Source of the DNA: a bacterium
GTDB taxonomy: Bacteria; SAR324; XYD2-FULL-50-16
Assembly: GCA_024275165.1 (NCBI GenBank)
Contig: JAJRZQ010000012.1
Span: 209,077-273,076 of the forward strand
Reading direction: 5' to 3'
Length of the DNA stretch: 64,000 bases
In this document: piece by piece, positions 33,994-43,311 of the stretch
Numbering within the stretch: position 1 is the stretch's first letter
Layout of the letters: each line of letters opens with the position of its first letter
Translations under genes and position numbers: made by a program
Notes under the pieces: generated by a model
What the model was told of the DNA's origin: nothing
The model's input: the letters and a program-made list of their open reading frames with translations, nothing else
Database searches by the model: none

Positions 33994-35738
33994 TTTTCCT
34001 GAATCATGGTAAAGAATTTATCAAAGGCTTCCAAGACTTCGGGAGACTGGAAGCTGTATTCGAACACCGACTCCCCCCGTATAACGCGCTGGTCAACGGG
34101 CTCCCCCATGGGAGCGAGTTTTTTGTTGCAACCGTAGATAAAATAAGGCGTAAACTGGTAGTTGGACTGGGTTCCGCTTTTTTGGTAGCCCATGCCCAAC
34201 TGCTTGGCCTTGACTTCTGCCCCAAGAAAGCAAAAGTGCCAGGTCTCATCGGGGCCGGTTTTTTCCTTGATGAGATAGGGCAAAATCCATTCGTGCTTGG
34301 GGGTTCTGCGTTGGATCAAGGTTGACTCGCTCACGCTGCTGAAGATGCGAGTGAGCTCTTTGGCAAAATTTTTATAGCCTTCCAGCCCCATTTTACTGCG
34401 CAGCAGGGTCAAGGTTTTGGGGAAGTCCCCTACGGTTTTTGTTAAGTAGGGAAAATCAATTTCGTTTTTCTTTAGTTTGATGACTTCGTAGGTGGTTTCA
34501 AACTCTTCGGGTTCTGGCTCGGGCACATTGACCAGTTCCGGCTTTTCGCTTGCCTGGGGCTGCCGAGCCGATGCTTTGGGCATTGGCTTGGCTTTGCCGC
34601 CCGTGACCATTTCCTTGAGTTTGGCGATACTTGCCTTGGCAGCGGTGGTTGCCACGGCGAAGTGTTGCACGAACTCGGAGAATCCACCGAAGTTTTCGCT
34701 CAGGGCTTCGATTTCTGTTTTAAGGTCGTCTGCTACTTCAGCGTTGACCTGAGCGGTGAGGTCGTTAAATACATTGGAGGGGAGTTGTTGAAGGATTTCA
34801 ATCTCTTGTTCCGGCGCAATGGAGACCCATTCAAATACGGTTTTCCCCTCAAAGGAGTATTTTTTATAGATTTCGGTTTTAGCAGGATTCCCCGCTAAGG
34901 TATCTTGCATCCAGTGGATCAGAAACTCTTGTTTTAAAATCTCAAAATCCAAAAAATTGTAATGAAAGCTTTTGACCTCTCCGGCGATTTTTGCCTTCAT
35001 CCCTGAATAAAAGTAAATAAAAAAGAAGTGATTGCGATAATTGAACTTTTTTAACACATGGGGGAAGATGTAACTGATCTCTTGTTCCTTGCGTTTTAAA
35101 ATCGCTTCAGGAGAGATATGCTGGGGAGTGATCCCGCGATAAAGCTCTTTTTGGTATTTGGGCTGGATGCACATCTGGAACATGAGCCGAAACACGGTTT
35201 TTAGGTTTTGTAAAATCTCAATCTGCTTTTTGGAGGGAAAGTGCGAAGGGAAGGCCCCCCCAGAGGTGATGCGATTATACAAAACATCAATCGACTCAAT
35301 GGTTTTGTTGAGCTTATAGAGATCCCAAAGAATACGGATTTCTTTTTCTTGGTCGTTTAGACCGCGAAAGACCAAGAATTTTTTATCGTCGGACTCTTTT
35401 ACCTGAAAAAAATGCAGCAAAAGAACCTTGATCCCCCCCTTTTGGTAAAAGGGAGGAAGAAATTGCAGGTACTTCTTTTTTAAAATAGGATCAGAAACCT
35501 GATCGCGAATCCATTCGATTCGGTGGCGAAGGAACTGCACCAAGAATTTACGCATTGCCATCGCTTCTCGAACATCTTCAGAGTCATAATCGAATTTGGA
35601 TTCGAAATATTGCTCTTGCAAGAGCTTTAAGTTGTCTTGCCAAAATTGCACCTTTTGCAGCATATCAATAATCAACTGCTCAGGGCTTTTTGGTTGCTCT
35701 ATGATGATCAAGTCGACGACTTTTTTTAAGTCGGACAT
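33990..35738 (-). CDS. Unknown 582-residue protein coupled to ilvD
   Basis: No family recognised. The protein is soluble, rich in Lys, Phe, Tyr and Glu, with no signal peptide or clear membrane segment. Residues about 1-330 are helical and aromatic ([11 protein letters not shown]-like stretches, [17 protein letters not shown]). Residues about 345-395 form a helix with small residues, then a Pro/Glu/Lys linker ([19 protein letters not shown]) at 395-425 separates a C-terminal domain of about 155 residues. Aromatic residues and lysines are abundant throughout. Its stop overlaps ilvD by 4 bases. The ATG begins a gene whose upstream 290-base gap is shared with the divergent channel gene. Confidence 0.8.
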   Translation of the reverse strand: MSDLKKVVDLIIIEQPKSPEQLIIDMLQKVQFWQDNLKLLQEQYFESKFDYDSEDVREAMAMRKFLVQFLRHRIEWIRDQVSDPILKKKYLQFLPPFYQKGGIKVLLLHFFQVKESDDKKFLVFRGLNDQEKEIRILWDLYKLNKTIESIDVLYNRITSGGAFPSHFPSKKQIEILQNLKTVFRLMFQMCIQPKYQKELYRGITPQHISPEAILKRKEQEISYIFPHVLKKFNYRNHFFFIYFYSGMKAKIAGEVKSFHYNFLDFEILKQEFLIHWMQDTLAGNPAKTEIYKKYSFEGKTVFEWVSIAPEQEIEILQQLPSNVFNDLTAQVNAEVADDLKTEIEALSENFGGFSEFVQHFAVATTAAKASIAKLKEMVTGGKAKPMPKASARQPQASEKPELVNVPEPEPEEFETTYEVIKLKKNEIDFPYLTKTVGDFPKTLTLLRSKMGLEGYKNFAKELTRIFSSVSESTLIQRRTPKHEWILPYLIKEKTGPDETWHFCFLGAEVKAKQLGMGYQKSGTQSNYQFTPYFIYGCNKKLAPMGEPVDQRVIRGESVFEYSFQSPEVLEAFDKFFTMIQEK

Positions 35739-36028
35739 GGTAATTTACTGAAAAGTTCCTATTTTATTATTCTTTTGGTCCTAAAAGCGTGTTTTGGTGC
35801 TGAACTTGAATTCCTGAGGAAAACCGTCAGGGCCTTTTGCTTTTTTTGGCGACTTGCCTGGGATGAAGCAAAAAAAACATTTGGCTCATCAAGGCACCAA
35901 GGTGAAAAAACAAGGGGTATTTTGCTTGGGTTTAAATTCTCGTTTTTTCTTTGGGTCGATCTTCGACTCCCAACTGGAATGACTGATGCTAAGCTTTTTG
36001 TCTGGATTCAGCAACCCTTTTTAACATA
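35739..36028. other. Divergent gap before the potassium channel
   Basis: A 290-base AT-rich gap between divergent genes. A short plus-strand frame (35775-36029) has no ribosome binding site or recognised content and I leave it out. Small dyads such as GTCGA-TCT-TCGAC are seen; no promoter is convincing. Confidence 0.4.
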
Positions 36029-37051
36029 GTGACGGTGAGCGCAAAAGGAAATGAAAAACGGATTGCCCTGGTTTTGGGAAGGGCATTGCTGCCGCTGCTG
36101 AGCATCGTTTTGCTCGGGAGTTTAGGGTATCATTTTATTGAGGGTTGGCCTTGGTTTGACAGCCTGTATATGACCATCATTACCTTGACGACGGTAGGTT
36201 ATCAAGAAACCCACCCTTTGAGCCAAATCGGCAAAGGATTTACCTTGATTTTGCTCTTGGTGGGAATCGGTAATTTTGCCTATGTGGTTCGAACCCTTTC
36301 ATTGGATTTCTTAAACCCGCTGCTTTCAGGATATTTTAAGGATTTACGCATGGAGCAGACATTAGAAAAACTTAAAAACCATTATATAATTTGCGGTTAT
36401 GGCCGCATCGGTAGGGATGTGGTCGCTCAGTTGCTGGCGGCGGATAAATCCGTGGTGGTCATTGATGGGCTCGAACCGGAAAAACTAGGTGGGGTAGATT
36501 CTGGTTTGTTGTTTGTTCAAGGGGATGCCAGTCATGAAGAGGTTTTATATAAAGCGGGTATAGAGCGGGCGAAGGGATTGGTCAGCGCGGTGCGCTCCGA
36601 GGCGGAAAATGTTTTTATCACCATGACGGCTCGGGGAATCAACGCGAAACTTTTTATTATCGCTCGTTACGAAGAAGAACCAACGAAAAAAAAGCTGATC
36701 CGCGCCGGCGCCAACCGAGTAATCAATCCTTATAGCATTGGCAGCAGCAAGATCAGTCAGATTATTTTACAGCCCACGGTGAGTAAAATTATTGATTTTG
36801 CCTCCTCTCATGAAGGCTTAAATTTAAATTTTGAAGAATTCGACATCCACCCCACCCATCCCTTTGTCGGGCAAACTCCACAAACCTGCGGGGTGAGAGA
36901 ACAATTTAATGTCATTATCATCGCGGTGGAAAAAGCAGGGGGAAGAATCATCTCCAATCCCGGCGCCCAATATGTCTTTGAAGCGGGAGACAAGGTGGTG
37001 ATGATTGCCGATCAACAAGAAATGGTTAAACTGTTAAAAAGCTATGCTTGA
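36029..37051 (+). CDS. Potassium channel with RCK (TrkA-N/TrkA-C) domains
   Basis: A 340-residue two-transmembrane K+ channel subunit with a cytoplasmic gating domain. The first hydrophobic helix spans about residues 15-35, the pore loop holds TLTTVGYQE (filter Thr55 to Gln59), and the second helix spans about 66-90. An RCK N-terminal Rossmann domain begins with YIICGYGRIGRDVV, followed by VVVIDG; a TrkA-C domain occupies about 255-340. Four such subunits would form a ligand-gated channel. The start is GTG at 36029 without a clear Shine-Dalgarno, so another start is possible. The filter has Gln where most channels have Gly. Its stop overlaps the WD40 gene by 8 bases. Confidence 0.9.
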   Translation: MTVSAKGNEKRIALVLGRALLPLLSIVLLGSLGYHFIEGWPWFDSLYMTIITLTTVGYQETHPLSQIGKGFTLILLLVGIGNFAYVVRTLSLDFLNPLLSGYFKDLRMEQTLEKLKNHYIICGYGRIGRDVVAQLLAADKSVVVIDGLEPEKLGGVDSGLLFVQGDASHEEVLYKAGIERAKGLVSAVRSEAENVFITMTARGINAKLFIIARYEEEPTKKKLIRAGANRVINPYSIGSSKISQIILQPTVSKIIDFASSHEGLNLNFEEFDIHPTHPFVGQTPQTCGVREQFNVIIIAVEKAGGRIISNPGAQYVFEAGDKVVMIADQQEMVKLLKSYA

Positions 37052-39947
37052 GCGATTCGTATGCTTACGACCCCTTTTGCTGGGAATGATTTGGCTTTTA
37101 TTCCTACCGAACCTTAGCCTCGCTAAGGAGGAATATGTAGTCAACCGCACCTATAACGCGCCGAAAGGCACTCTTTATGGGGGCAGTATGTCTCGCGATG
37201 GAAAGTATATCTTTGCCATTGATAAAGATTACAACCTGAGGATTTGGAGGTATACTACAGGAAGAATCATCAAATCCATCAAGGGCGGCCGTCATCGGCC
37301 CATTGCCGGGGTTTTTCATCCCACGCGCCCGATTCTTTTCACGGTGGGTAAAGATGGAAATGTCTATATCTGGGATATTGCCAAGGGCGCTAAAATACAG
37401 GTTTTACAGACCCATATTCAAGAGTTGCACGCGATTGCCATTAGCCCCAATGGGAAAAAGTTGGCCGTAGGGGGGAAGGGACGCAATATTATCATCTGGA
37501 GTCTGGACCGTTATAAAATATATAAAAAAATTATTGAACCGAGCCGGAATGTCTTATCCTTAGATTATCATCCAGATGGGAAAACGATTGCCTGGTCGAA
37601 CGGCAATCAAGAGGTCAAAGTCTGGAACACCGCCAGCGATACTCTGGTCGCCCGTTATAAGAAACACAAAACAAAAATCACTCACCTGAAATTTCACCCT
37701 TCGGGAAAGCTCATTGCCAGCGCTGATTTTTCGGGTCAGGTGGTTTTATATAACCTGGAAAAACGAGCGGTTCAGCGAGTTTTTAAGGAAAATAAAAAGG
37801 CTGTTTCCGCCGTTGATTTTGATGTCACCGGAAAAGAGATGATGACCTGTTCGCTGGACGGCACCATTAAGCTGCGCAGGCTCAGGAGCAATAAACAAAT
37901 CCAAAAGTTTAAATTGGTGGGGAAACCGGTTCACTTTTGCGAGTTTTCCGCTGACTCCAAGCAGGTGGTGGCTATTTTCGATACCAGTTACCTCAGGAGT
38001 TGGAATTTGGAGGATTCGAGTCATATCGGTTCCTTTAAGGGGCATAAAAAGGCAATTGTTGATTTGGATATCTCCCCCAATGGGGCCTTACTCGTTTCCG
38101 TGGGGCAGGACAATCAAATTATTCTTTGGAATGTAGCAAAAAAGTCCATGATCCGCTCTTTCAATGCCGAGGGACACAACCCGCAAGCCATTCGTTTTTC
38201 TCCAGATAACTTAAGGTTTGCCACTGCCGGGGGGGATGCCACCATCAAAATCTGGAATAAGGCGAACGGTAAGGTTCTCAATACCTTGAAGGGGCATTCG
38301 GGGAAGGTCAATGCCTTGGCGTTCCACCCTTTTGAGAATACGCTTTTGAGTGCCGGGGCAGATAAAAAAGTGATCCAATGGGATTTGTCGACGGGCAGCA
38401 GAATGTTTGAACGGACCGAGCATCAAGGGCAAATTTTTCAAATTAAAATCAGCGAAGATGGGGAAAAATATCTCACCGCCAGTCAAGACCGAACCGCGAA
38501 GTTATGGCGTTACTACGATCACCAACTGCTTTACGAATTCAAGGGGCACAAGAGAGGAGTTCGGGCCATTGCCTTTGCTCCCGGTAAGGAGAGGGTCGCT
38601 ACCGGTTCGGACGATAAAAGCATTCGGATTTGGGATACCAGCACGGGCAAAATGAGCCATATGCTTTTAGGGCATGATTTTATCATTAGCGGTTTGCGAT
38701 TTGCGACCGATGGGAAAACCTTGGTTAGTTCGAGCCGAGATAAAACCATTCGGATGTGGGATGCCCAGAGGGGCGCGTTTATCCGTACCTTATCGGGTCA
38801 GGATGATCAAATCGTCGCTATTTCAGTGACTTCAAATGGAAAATTTTTAGCTTCTGGAACCTTGAACGGGGAAATCAATTTGCTCAAATTACCCAAAGAA
38901 CTCTTTCGCGCCACGGCTTCCTCGGCAGAGCAAAAGCGCAAGGCCTTACCGCTGGGGGAGGATTTGCCTAGCGATGCGACCGCTTTTTTTGAGCCCCTCC
39001 CAAACCCTAAGCCAAGCGTGGAAAAAAAGAAATCCTCCGCGGTGAAGGAAAAGGATATTATTGAAGAAGAAGTGATAGAGCGCAAAGACAATGTGTTTGA
39101 GCCCCTCGTCGTGCAAGAAAATCAAGAACTCAAAGCGGCCAGGGTTAGCTTAAACAATGCCTTAAAAAATACTGCGAACTGTGTTAATTCGGTTCAAATC
39201 GCCAACCTCGCATTTGAAATTTTAAAAAAAACCCCCGATGATTTAACGGCTTACTATGCTCTTTTGCGTTATTATTTGGCGCAAAAGGATATGCAAGCTT
39301 TATTTATGGTGGCGCAAATCGGCCAAAGGGGGAAATTCTACAAGGAAGTTTATGATTATAAATCCGAACAACGGGTGCGTGATATTTTTAAGGATTGGAA
39401 TAATAATATTTTAGAAGTGGAAGATACAAAAAATCAAATTCAATTTGAGCTGGTTGATTGCAACCAGATGGTCACGGATGTAGAAGTTCCTAAAGCTTTA
39501 CCGGTTCTCAGTTTGCCCCTTGAGGTTGGGGCGCGGGTTTTAAATGGTGAGATTCGATTGGATTTAAGCCTCTTCGCAGGTTTGGAAAAACAGCCCGAAG
39601 TGTTTATCAATCGGTTTTTTGCTTTTGTTCAAGGGAGCATGCGCAAGCTAAAGCGGGTCAACCTCCAAACCCTTGAGCCCTACCAACCCCCTCCCGTAGG
39701 GGAAGCGATTTTTGGTTATTTAGTGCTTGATTTGGTTCAGTTTCAGTCGATGGGGCAACCAGAGGGGAGAGTGTTTTTTCAATTAAAAAAAGGCCAGGAG
39801 GGCTGGCGTACCTATGGTACGACACTGAAAAAGAAGCGAGAATTGATGCTGCTCAAGGGGAATTATTATCTCAAAGTAGGGGGGGAGGTGGTCAGTGCCT
39901 TTGAAATCAATAAAAATAAGCAGGTCATTACCCAGGCCGTTCCCTAA
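37044..39947 (+). CDS. Exported WD40-repeat protein
   Basis: A 967-residue protein with a signal peptide (MLERFVCLRPLLLGMIWLLF, probable cleavage after LSLA). Residues about 30-625 are WD40 repeats, roughly 13-14 blades and so two propellers, with typical units such as GHSGKVNALAFHP and SDDKSIRIWDTSTGK. A charged Pro/Lys/Glu linker lies at about 645-690. The remaining 280 residues are unrecognised; they begin with helical, TPR-like sequence (AFEILKKTPDDLTAYYALLRYYLAQKD in sections) and end beta-rich. Export of such a protein suggests a periplasmic or surface scaffold. Eight bases overlap the channel gene upstream, so they are probably cotranscribed. Confidence 0.88.
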   Translation: MLERFVCLRPLLLGMIWLLFLPNLSLAKEEYVVNRTYNAPKGTLYGGSMSRDGKYIFAIDKDYNLRIWRYTTGRIIKSIKGGRHRPIAGVFHPTRPILFTVGKDGNVYIWDIAKGAKIQVLQTHIQELHAIAISPNGKKLAVGGKGRNIIIWSLDRYKIYKKIIEPSRNVLSLDYHPDGKTIAWSNGNQEVKVWNTASDTLVARYKKHKTKITHLKFHPSGKLIASADFSGQVVLYNLEKRAVQRVFKENKKAVSAVDFDVTGKEMMTCSLDGTIKLRRLRSNKQIQKFKLVGKPVHFCEFSADSKQVVAIFDTSYLRSWNLEDSSHIGSFKGHKKAIVDLDISPNGALLVSVGQDNQIILWNVAKKSMIRSFNAEGHNPQAIRFSPDNLRFATAGGDATIKIWNKANGKVLNTLKGHSGKVNALAFHPFENTLLSAGADKKVIQWDLSTGSRMFERTEHQGQIFQIKISEDGEKYLTASQDRTAKLWRYYDHQLLYEFKGHKRGVRAIAFAPGKERVATGSDDKSIRIWDTSTGKMSHMLLGHDFIISGLRFATDGKTLVSSSRDKTIRMWDAQRGAFIRTLSGQDDQIVAISVTSNGKFLASGTLNGEINLLKLPKELFRATASSAEQKRKALPLGEDLPSDATAFFEPLPNPKPSVEKKKSSAVKEKDIIEEEVIERKDNVFEPLVVQENQELKAARVSLNNALKNTANCVNSVQIANLAFEILKKTPDDLTAYYALLRYYLAQKDMQALFMVAQIGQRGKFYKEVYDYKSEQRVRDIFKDWNNNILEVEDTKNQIQFELVDCNQMVTDVEVPKALPVLSLPLEVGARVLNGEIRLDLSLFAGLEKQPEVFINRFFAFVQGSMRKLKRVNLQTLEPYQPPPVGEAIFGYLVLDLVQFQSMGQPEGRVFFQLKKGQEGWRTYGTTLKKKRELMLLKGNYYLKVGGEVVSAFEINKNKQVITQAVP

Positions 39948-40002
39948 TAAACAGTACCTGTATCGCTAAGTTGCGGACATGATAATTTTTATTATTTGAT
40001 TT

Positions 40003-41802
40003 TTAAGTCTCTTGAGGCCGCAAATTGGAGCCGATTAAGCGGGAATCCTTGCTTTTGTGGTATTGCAAAAATGCCGCGGCCTCTTCTGTGCCCAGGTACT
40101 TAGCCAAGTTACGGCGCTCCGTATGCAAAAGATCAACCAGTACCAGGCCATCCACACAATCTCCAAATTTTGGGTCTCGGTTGAACCCGAGAAAACGCCC
40201 CCCTAACTTGATATATTGCTTCATCAAAATAGGGATGCTTTTTTCTCCCTGTTCCAACTCTTTGATGGAGTCGGCAAGTTGCTCTAAGGAAAACGCGGCG
40301 GTGTCCAAGTTCAGCCCCGTTTTTTTAAGATCCTTTAACTTTAGGGGGAGTCTGGGTTTGACTAACTCCTGTAGCTTTTTCAATTCCTTGTTTCGGTTAA
40401 AGTAGTCAATCATCATCTCTCGAGAAAGGGATTGATAAGAGGTGCTGATACTGACGGGGCCGAAAAGGGCCCGAATCTCTTTATTTTGTGAGATATACAC
40501 GGCAATGCCCTTCCATAACAACATTAGGGGGGTGAAGCTGCGTTGGGATTCGCCGCGAATAAAAGAACGACCGAGTTCCAGGGCTTCGCCGATTTCAGTA
40601 AAAAAAGCGGTCTTGAATTTAAAGAGGGTGTGACTATAAAAACCCTTTTTGCGAAATTTCGCAATAATGTTGGAAGCCTCACCAAGGCGATAGGCCCCGA
40701 TGAGTTGATTTTCTTTTTTATCCCATAAAAAAAGATGCAGGTAGTATTCATCAAATATATCCAAATCAACGCAGGTGCCTGTTCCTTCACCAACGGCGCG
40801 AAATGTCAATTCTCTGAGGCGTCCGATTTCCAAGAGTAGGTTGGGAATCTCGCTGGCTTCGGCGATATGGACCTCCAAATCCCCTGAACCGGTAAGCTTT
40901 TGCGATTTTTTTAAACCTTGAACCTCTCGGATCAATAAGTTTGGGTCAATGGGTTCAATAACCGGAGCGGGATGGAAAGATCGCTGAGCAGCAGGTTTAG
41001 GATCCTCCAGGTTGCGATGGGCCAGAAGCAGGGTGCGGTGGCGTAAATAAGCAATTAGTTTGTTATCGTCGGGGTACTGGGAAAAGCGAGAAGCTTTAAT
41101 GGGGGAGCCGATTTTTATATTTACGGTAATATATTGTTTGTTGATCATTTCTTTGGGCATCAGGGCCAGCCGAACAAAGGGATGGAGTTTGCCTAAAATT
41201 TGAAATGCCATACTATTTCGGCCCGCAAAATACACCGGTACTACGGTTGCCCCGGTTTTACGGGCCATGCGGGCTAAATTTTTCTCCCACGCCGCTTCTT
41301 GCAATTGGTGATGCAAAAAATTCCACTGGGCGACTTCTCCCGAGGGGAAACAGCCCAGTGAGCCCCCCTGCTTCAGCCAAGTCAAGGCCTCCCGCATGGT
41401 TTTTAGATTATTGCGGACTGAATTTTTTTTCCCAAAGGGATCCACAAAAAAACAAACCTCCGCTGCCTCGGGAATTTTTTCCAACATCAAATTAGCCAGC
41501 AACTTGATATCGGGCCGAACTTCATGCATCATGGCCGCTAAGATCATGCCGTCAATGGCGCCGAAGGGGTGATTGGCGACAAACATCACCGCTCCCTGTT
41601 GGGGGACGCGGTTTAAATCTTCCGGGTCTACATTCCAGCAGACCTTTAACTCTTCCAATACGGAGTTGAAAAACAATCCCTTTGGTTCGGGCATGTTTTG
41701 ATATCGTTTTTCAAGCTCGGTTAATCCGGTCAGTCGTTCGACCCAGTTTGAAAATAGCCCTTCTTGAGTGAATACCTTGTTTTTTTTGCATTTTGTGTTC
41801 AT
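40003..41802 (-). CDS. Bifunctional acyltransferase, OlsF-like (PlsC-like plus GNAT-like)
   Basis: A 599-residue two-domain acyltransferase. Residues about 60-280 are PlsC/OlsA-like with NHPFGAIDGM (acyltransferase His and Asp), FPSGEVAQW and PVYFAGRNSM. Residues about 300-560 are OlsB-like N-acyltransferase/hemolysin with RELTFRAVGEGTG, LFLWDKKENQLIGAYRLG and ELGRSFI. This order is that of OlsF, which makes ornithine lipids with its C-terminal half doing N-acylation and its N-terminal half O-acylation. Ornithine lipid synthesis is therefore likely but the amino acid is not proven. ATG start at 41802. selA lies upstream by 156 bases. Confidence 0.75.
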   Translation of the reverse strand: MNTKCKKNKVFTQEGLFSNWVERLTGLTELEKRYQNMPEPKGLFFNSVLEELKVCWNVDPEDLNRVPQQGAVMFVANHPFGAIDGMILAAMMHEVRPDIKLLANLMLEKIPEAAEVCFFVDPFGKKNSVRNNLKTMREALTWLKQGGSLGCFPSGEVAQWNFLHHQLQEAAWEKNLARMARKTGATVVPVYFAGRNSMAFQILGKLHPFVRLALMPKEMINKQYITVNIKIGSPIKASRFSQYPDDNKLIAYLRHRTLLLAHRNLEDPKPAAQRSFHPAPVIEPIDPNLLIREVQGLKKSQKLTGSGDLEVHIAEASEIPNLLLEIGRLRELTFRAVGEGTGTCVDLDIFDEYYLHLFLWDKKENQLIGAYRLGEASNIIAKFRKKGFYSHTLFKFKTAFFTEIGEALELGRSFIRGESQRSFTPLMLLWKGIAVYISQNKEIRALFGPVSISTSYQSLSREMMIDYFNRNKELKKLQELVKPRLPLKLKDLKKTGLNLDTAAFSLEQLADSIKELEQGEKSIPILMKQYIKLGGRFLGFNRDPKFGDCVDGLVLVDLLHTERRNLAKYLGTEEAAAFLQYHKSKDSRLIGSNLRPQET

Positions 41803-41958
41803 TCATGGATCTCGGATGGGGGAAAGAAGGAGGTTTTCCCCCTTCTCAGAGCATCGTTTCTTTAAAGGAAAGATAAAGCGAGATTGTTTGAATTCGATTA
41901 GATTTGTGTTAGGTTTTGGTTAGGAGTCTCTAAAACCCAACAATTTTAAGGGAGAAAA
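41803..41958. other. Gap between selA and the acyltransferase gene
   Basis: A GGGGGAAA/TTTCCCCC hairpin with a nine-base loop lies near 41818-41842, just before the acyltransferase start. It lacks a T-run on either strand. Nothing else is recognised. Confidence 0.4.
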
Positions 41959-43311
41959 TCAAAGAGAGGGGAGGGCCTTTAAAATTCGCTTCAGGCTAGG
42001 GATTTCCTCCAGGCTGAGGGCGCGGAGGTCGAGTAAAACACGGTCTTTGCGAATCAGCCCAATCACGGGGGGGGTACAAGACCTCAACCAAGTACCGAGT
42101 CGCTGAGCGGACCAGGGATGGGTAATTTCAATGGCCCAACTATCCAGCTCGACCAAGGGGAGGCTGCCCCCCCCTGGCTTGGCCCGGTGTTGGACCAGTT
42201 GAAAGGGGCCTTGGGGCAAATCGGATAAGAGGTCTTCTCCCCTTTTTTTGATGCTTTCAGCCTCTTCAAGGAGCATGCGAAGGGTGGGGAGTTGATTTGC
42301 CTCCCCCCTGGAGTAGGCGAGCAGGGTTTGCTCTAAGAGGAATAGGGTCAGTTTGTCGCAACGAAAGGCCCGGTAGAGGGGAAAGGATTTAAGCTTTGCG
42401 ATTAAGGCGCGCTTCCCTAAAATCACCCCTGCTTGAGGCCCCCCTAGGAGTTTATCTCCGCTAAAGGTCAGCAGGTCGCTGCCCTGGCGCAAGGCCTCTT
42501 CAATACTGGGTTCCTTAAAACCCGCCTGCTCCTTGACCGATTGGAACAAACCGCTACCGAGGTCTTCGATTAAAAGCAGGTTGTTTTCCTTGCACAGGGG
42601 GGCTAAACGCGAGGTGGGTACCGCGGCGGTAAAGCCTTGGATGGCAAAGTTTGAGGTATGAACCTTTAAAATCAAAGCGGTTTGTTGGGTGAGGGCTTTT
42701 TTGTAGTCTTCCGGTTTGGTTTTGTTGGTTGCCCCGACTTCCACCATGACGGCCCCTGTTGCCGCTAAGATATCGGGGATGCGAAAGCTCCCCCCGATTT
42801 CTACCAGTTCCCCCCGGCTGACCAGGCATTCCTTCCCCTGCCCAAAGGCCATTAAGACCAAGAAAACAGCGGCAGCGTTGTTGTTGACCACCAAAGCCGC
42901 CTCTGCCCCCGTGAGGTTCATCCACAGTTCTTCGATGCGTTGGGTGCGGCTTCCCCGGGTGCCGCTTTGCAAATCGTACTCTAGGTTGCTGTATCCACAA
43001 GCGAGGTCTTGGAGTTTGGAAAAGAGTTCGGCAGAGAGGGGAGAGCGCCCCAGATTGGTATGCAGTACCACGCCGGTGGCGTTTAAAACCTTTTGCAGGG
43101 GCCGGGAAGACTCGAGTAGGGAGAGGAGTTTTTCTAAAATCAACTCTTGAGTCCAAGCGGGGTCGGAGGCGATGGCGGATTCTTTGAGTTGTTGGAGTTC
43201 TTGATTGACTTGGGAGCGAACCTCTTTCCCCCAGGGTAGGCCTTTGTGTTTTAAGGCTTGATCAATGGCGGTGATGGAGGGGAATTTTTTTAAGTTCTTG
43301 TTTACTCCCAT
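41959..43311 (-). CDS. selA: L-seryl-tRNA(Sec) selenium transferase
   Basis: A 450-residue PLP enzyme that converts Ser-tRNA(Sec) to Sec-tRNA(Sec). The PLP lysine is Lys287 in FSGDKLLGGPQAGVILGKR. VNNNAAAVFLVLMAFG, ISRGELVEIGGSFR-like and IEDLGSGLF are typical of SelA, as is the N-terminal domain (about 1-70). Length is normal. It overlaps lnt by 10 bases. selB, selD and selC are not in the window, but a functional copy implies selenoproteins elsewhere in the genome. Confidence 0.93.
   Translation of the reverse strand: MGVNKNLKKFPSITAIDQALKHKGLPWGKEVRSQVNQELQQLKESAIASDPAWTQELILEKLLSLLESSRPLQKVLNATGVVLHTNLGRSPLSAELFSKLQDLACGYSNLEYDLQSGTRGSRTQRIEELWMNLTGAEAALVVNNNAAAVFLVLMAFGQGKECLVSRGELVEIGGSFRIPDILAATGAVMVEVGATNKTKPEDYKKALTQQTALILKVHTSNFAIQGFTAAVPTSRLAPLCKENNLLLIEDLGSGLFQSVKEQAGFKEPSIEEALRQGSDLLTFSGDKLLGGPQAGVILGKRALIAKLKSFPLYRAFRCDKLTLFLLEQTLLAYSRGEANQLPTLRMLLEEAESIKKRGEDLLSDLPQGPFQLVQHRAKPGGGSLPLVELDSWAIEITHPWSAQRLGTWLRSCTPPVIGLIRKDRVLLDLRALSLEEIPSLKRILKALPSL

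Noticed and set aside
35775-36029. 84-codon frame before the channel gene
   Set aside because: No ribosome binding site, low-complexity hydrophobic and basic translation.
41818-41842. GGGGGAAA/TTTCCCCC hairpin as selA terminator
   Set aside because: It lacks a T-run on the minus strand and lies nearer the next start than the selA stop.
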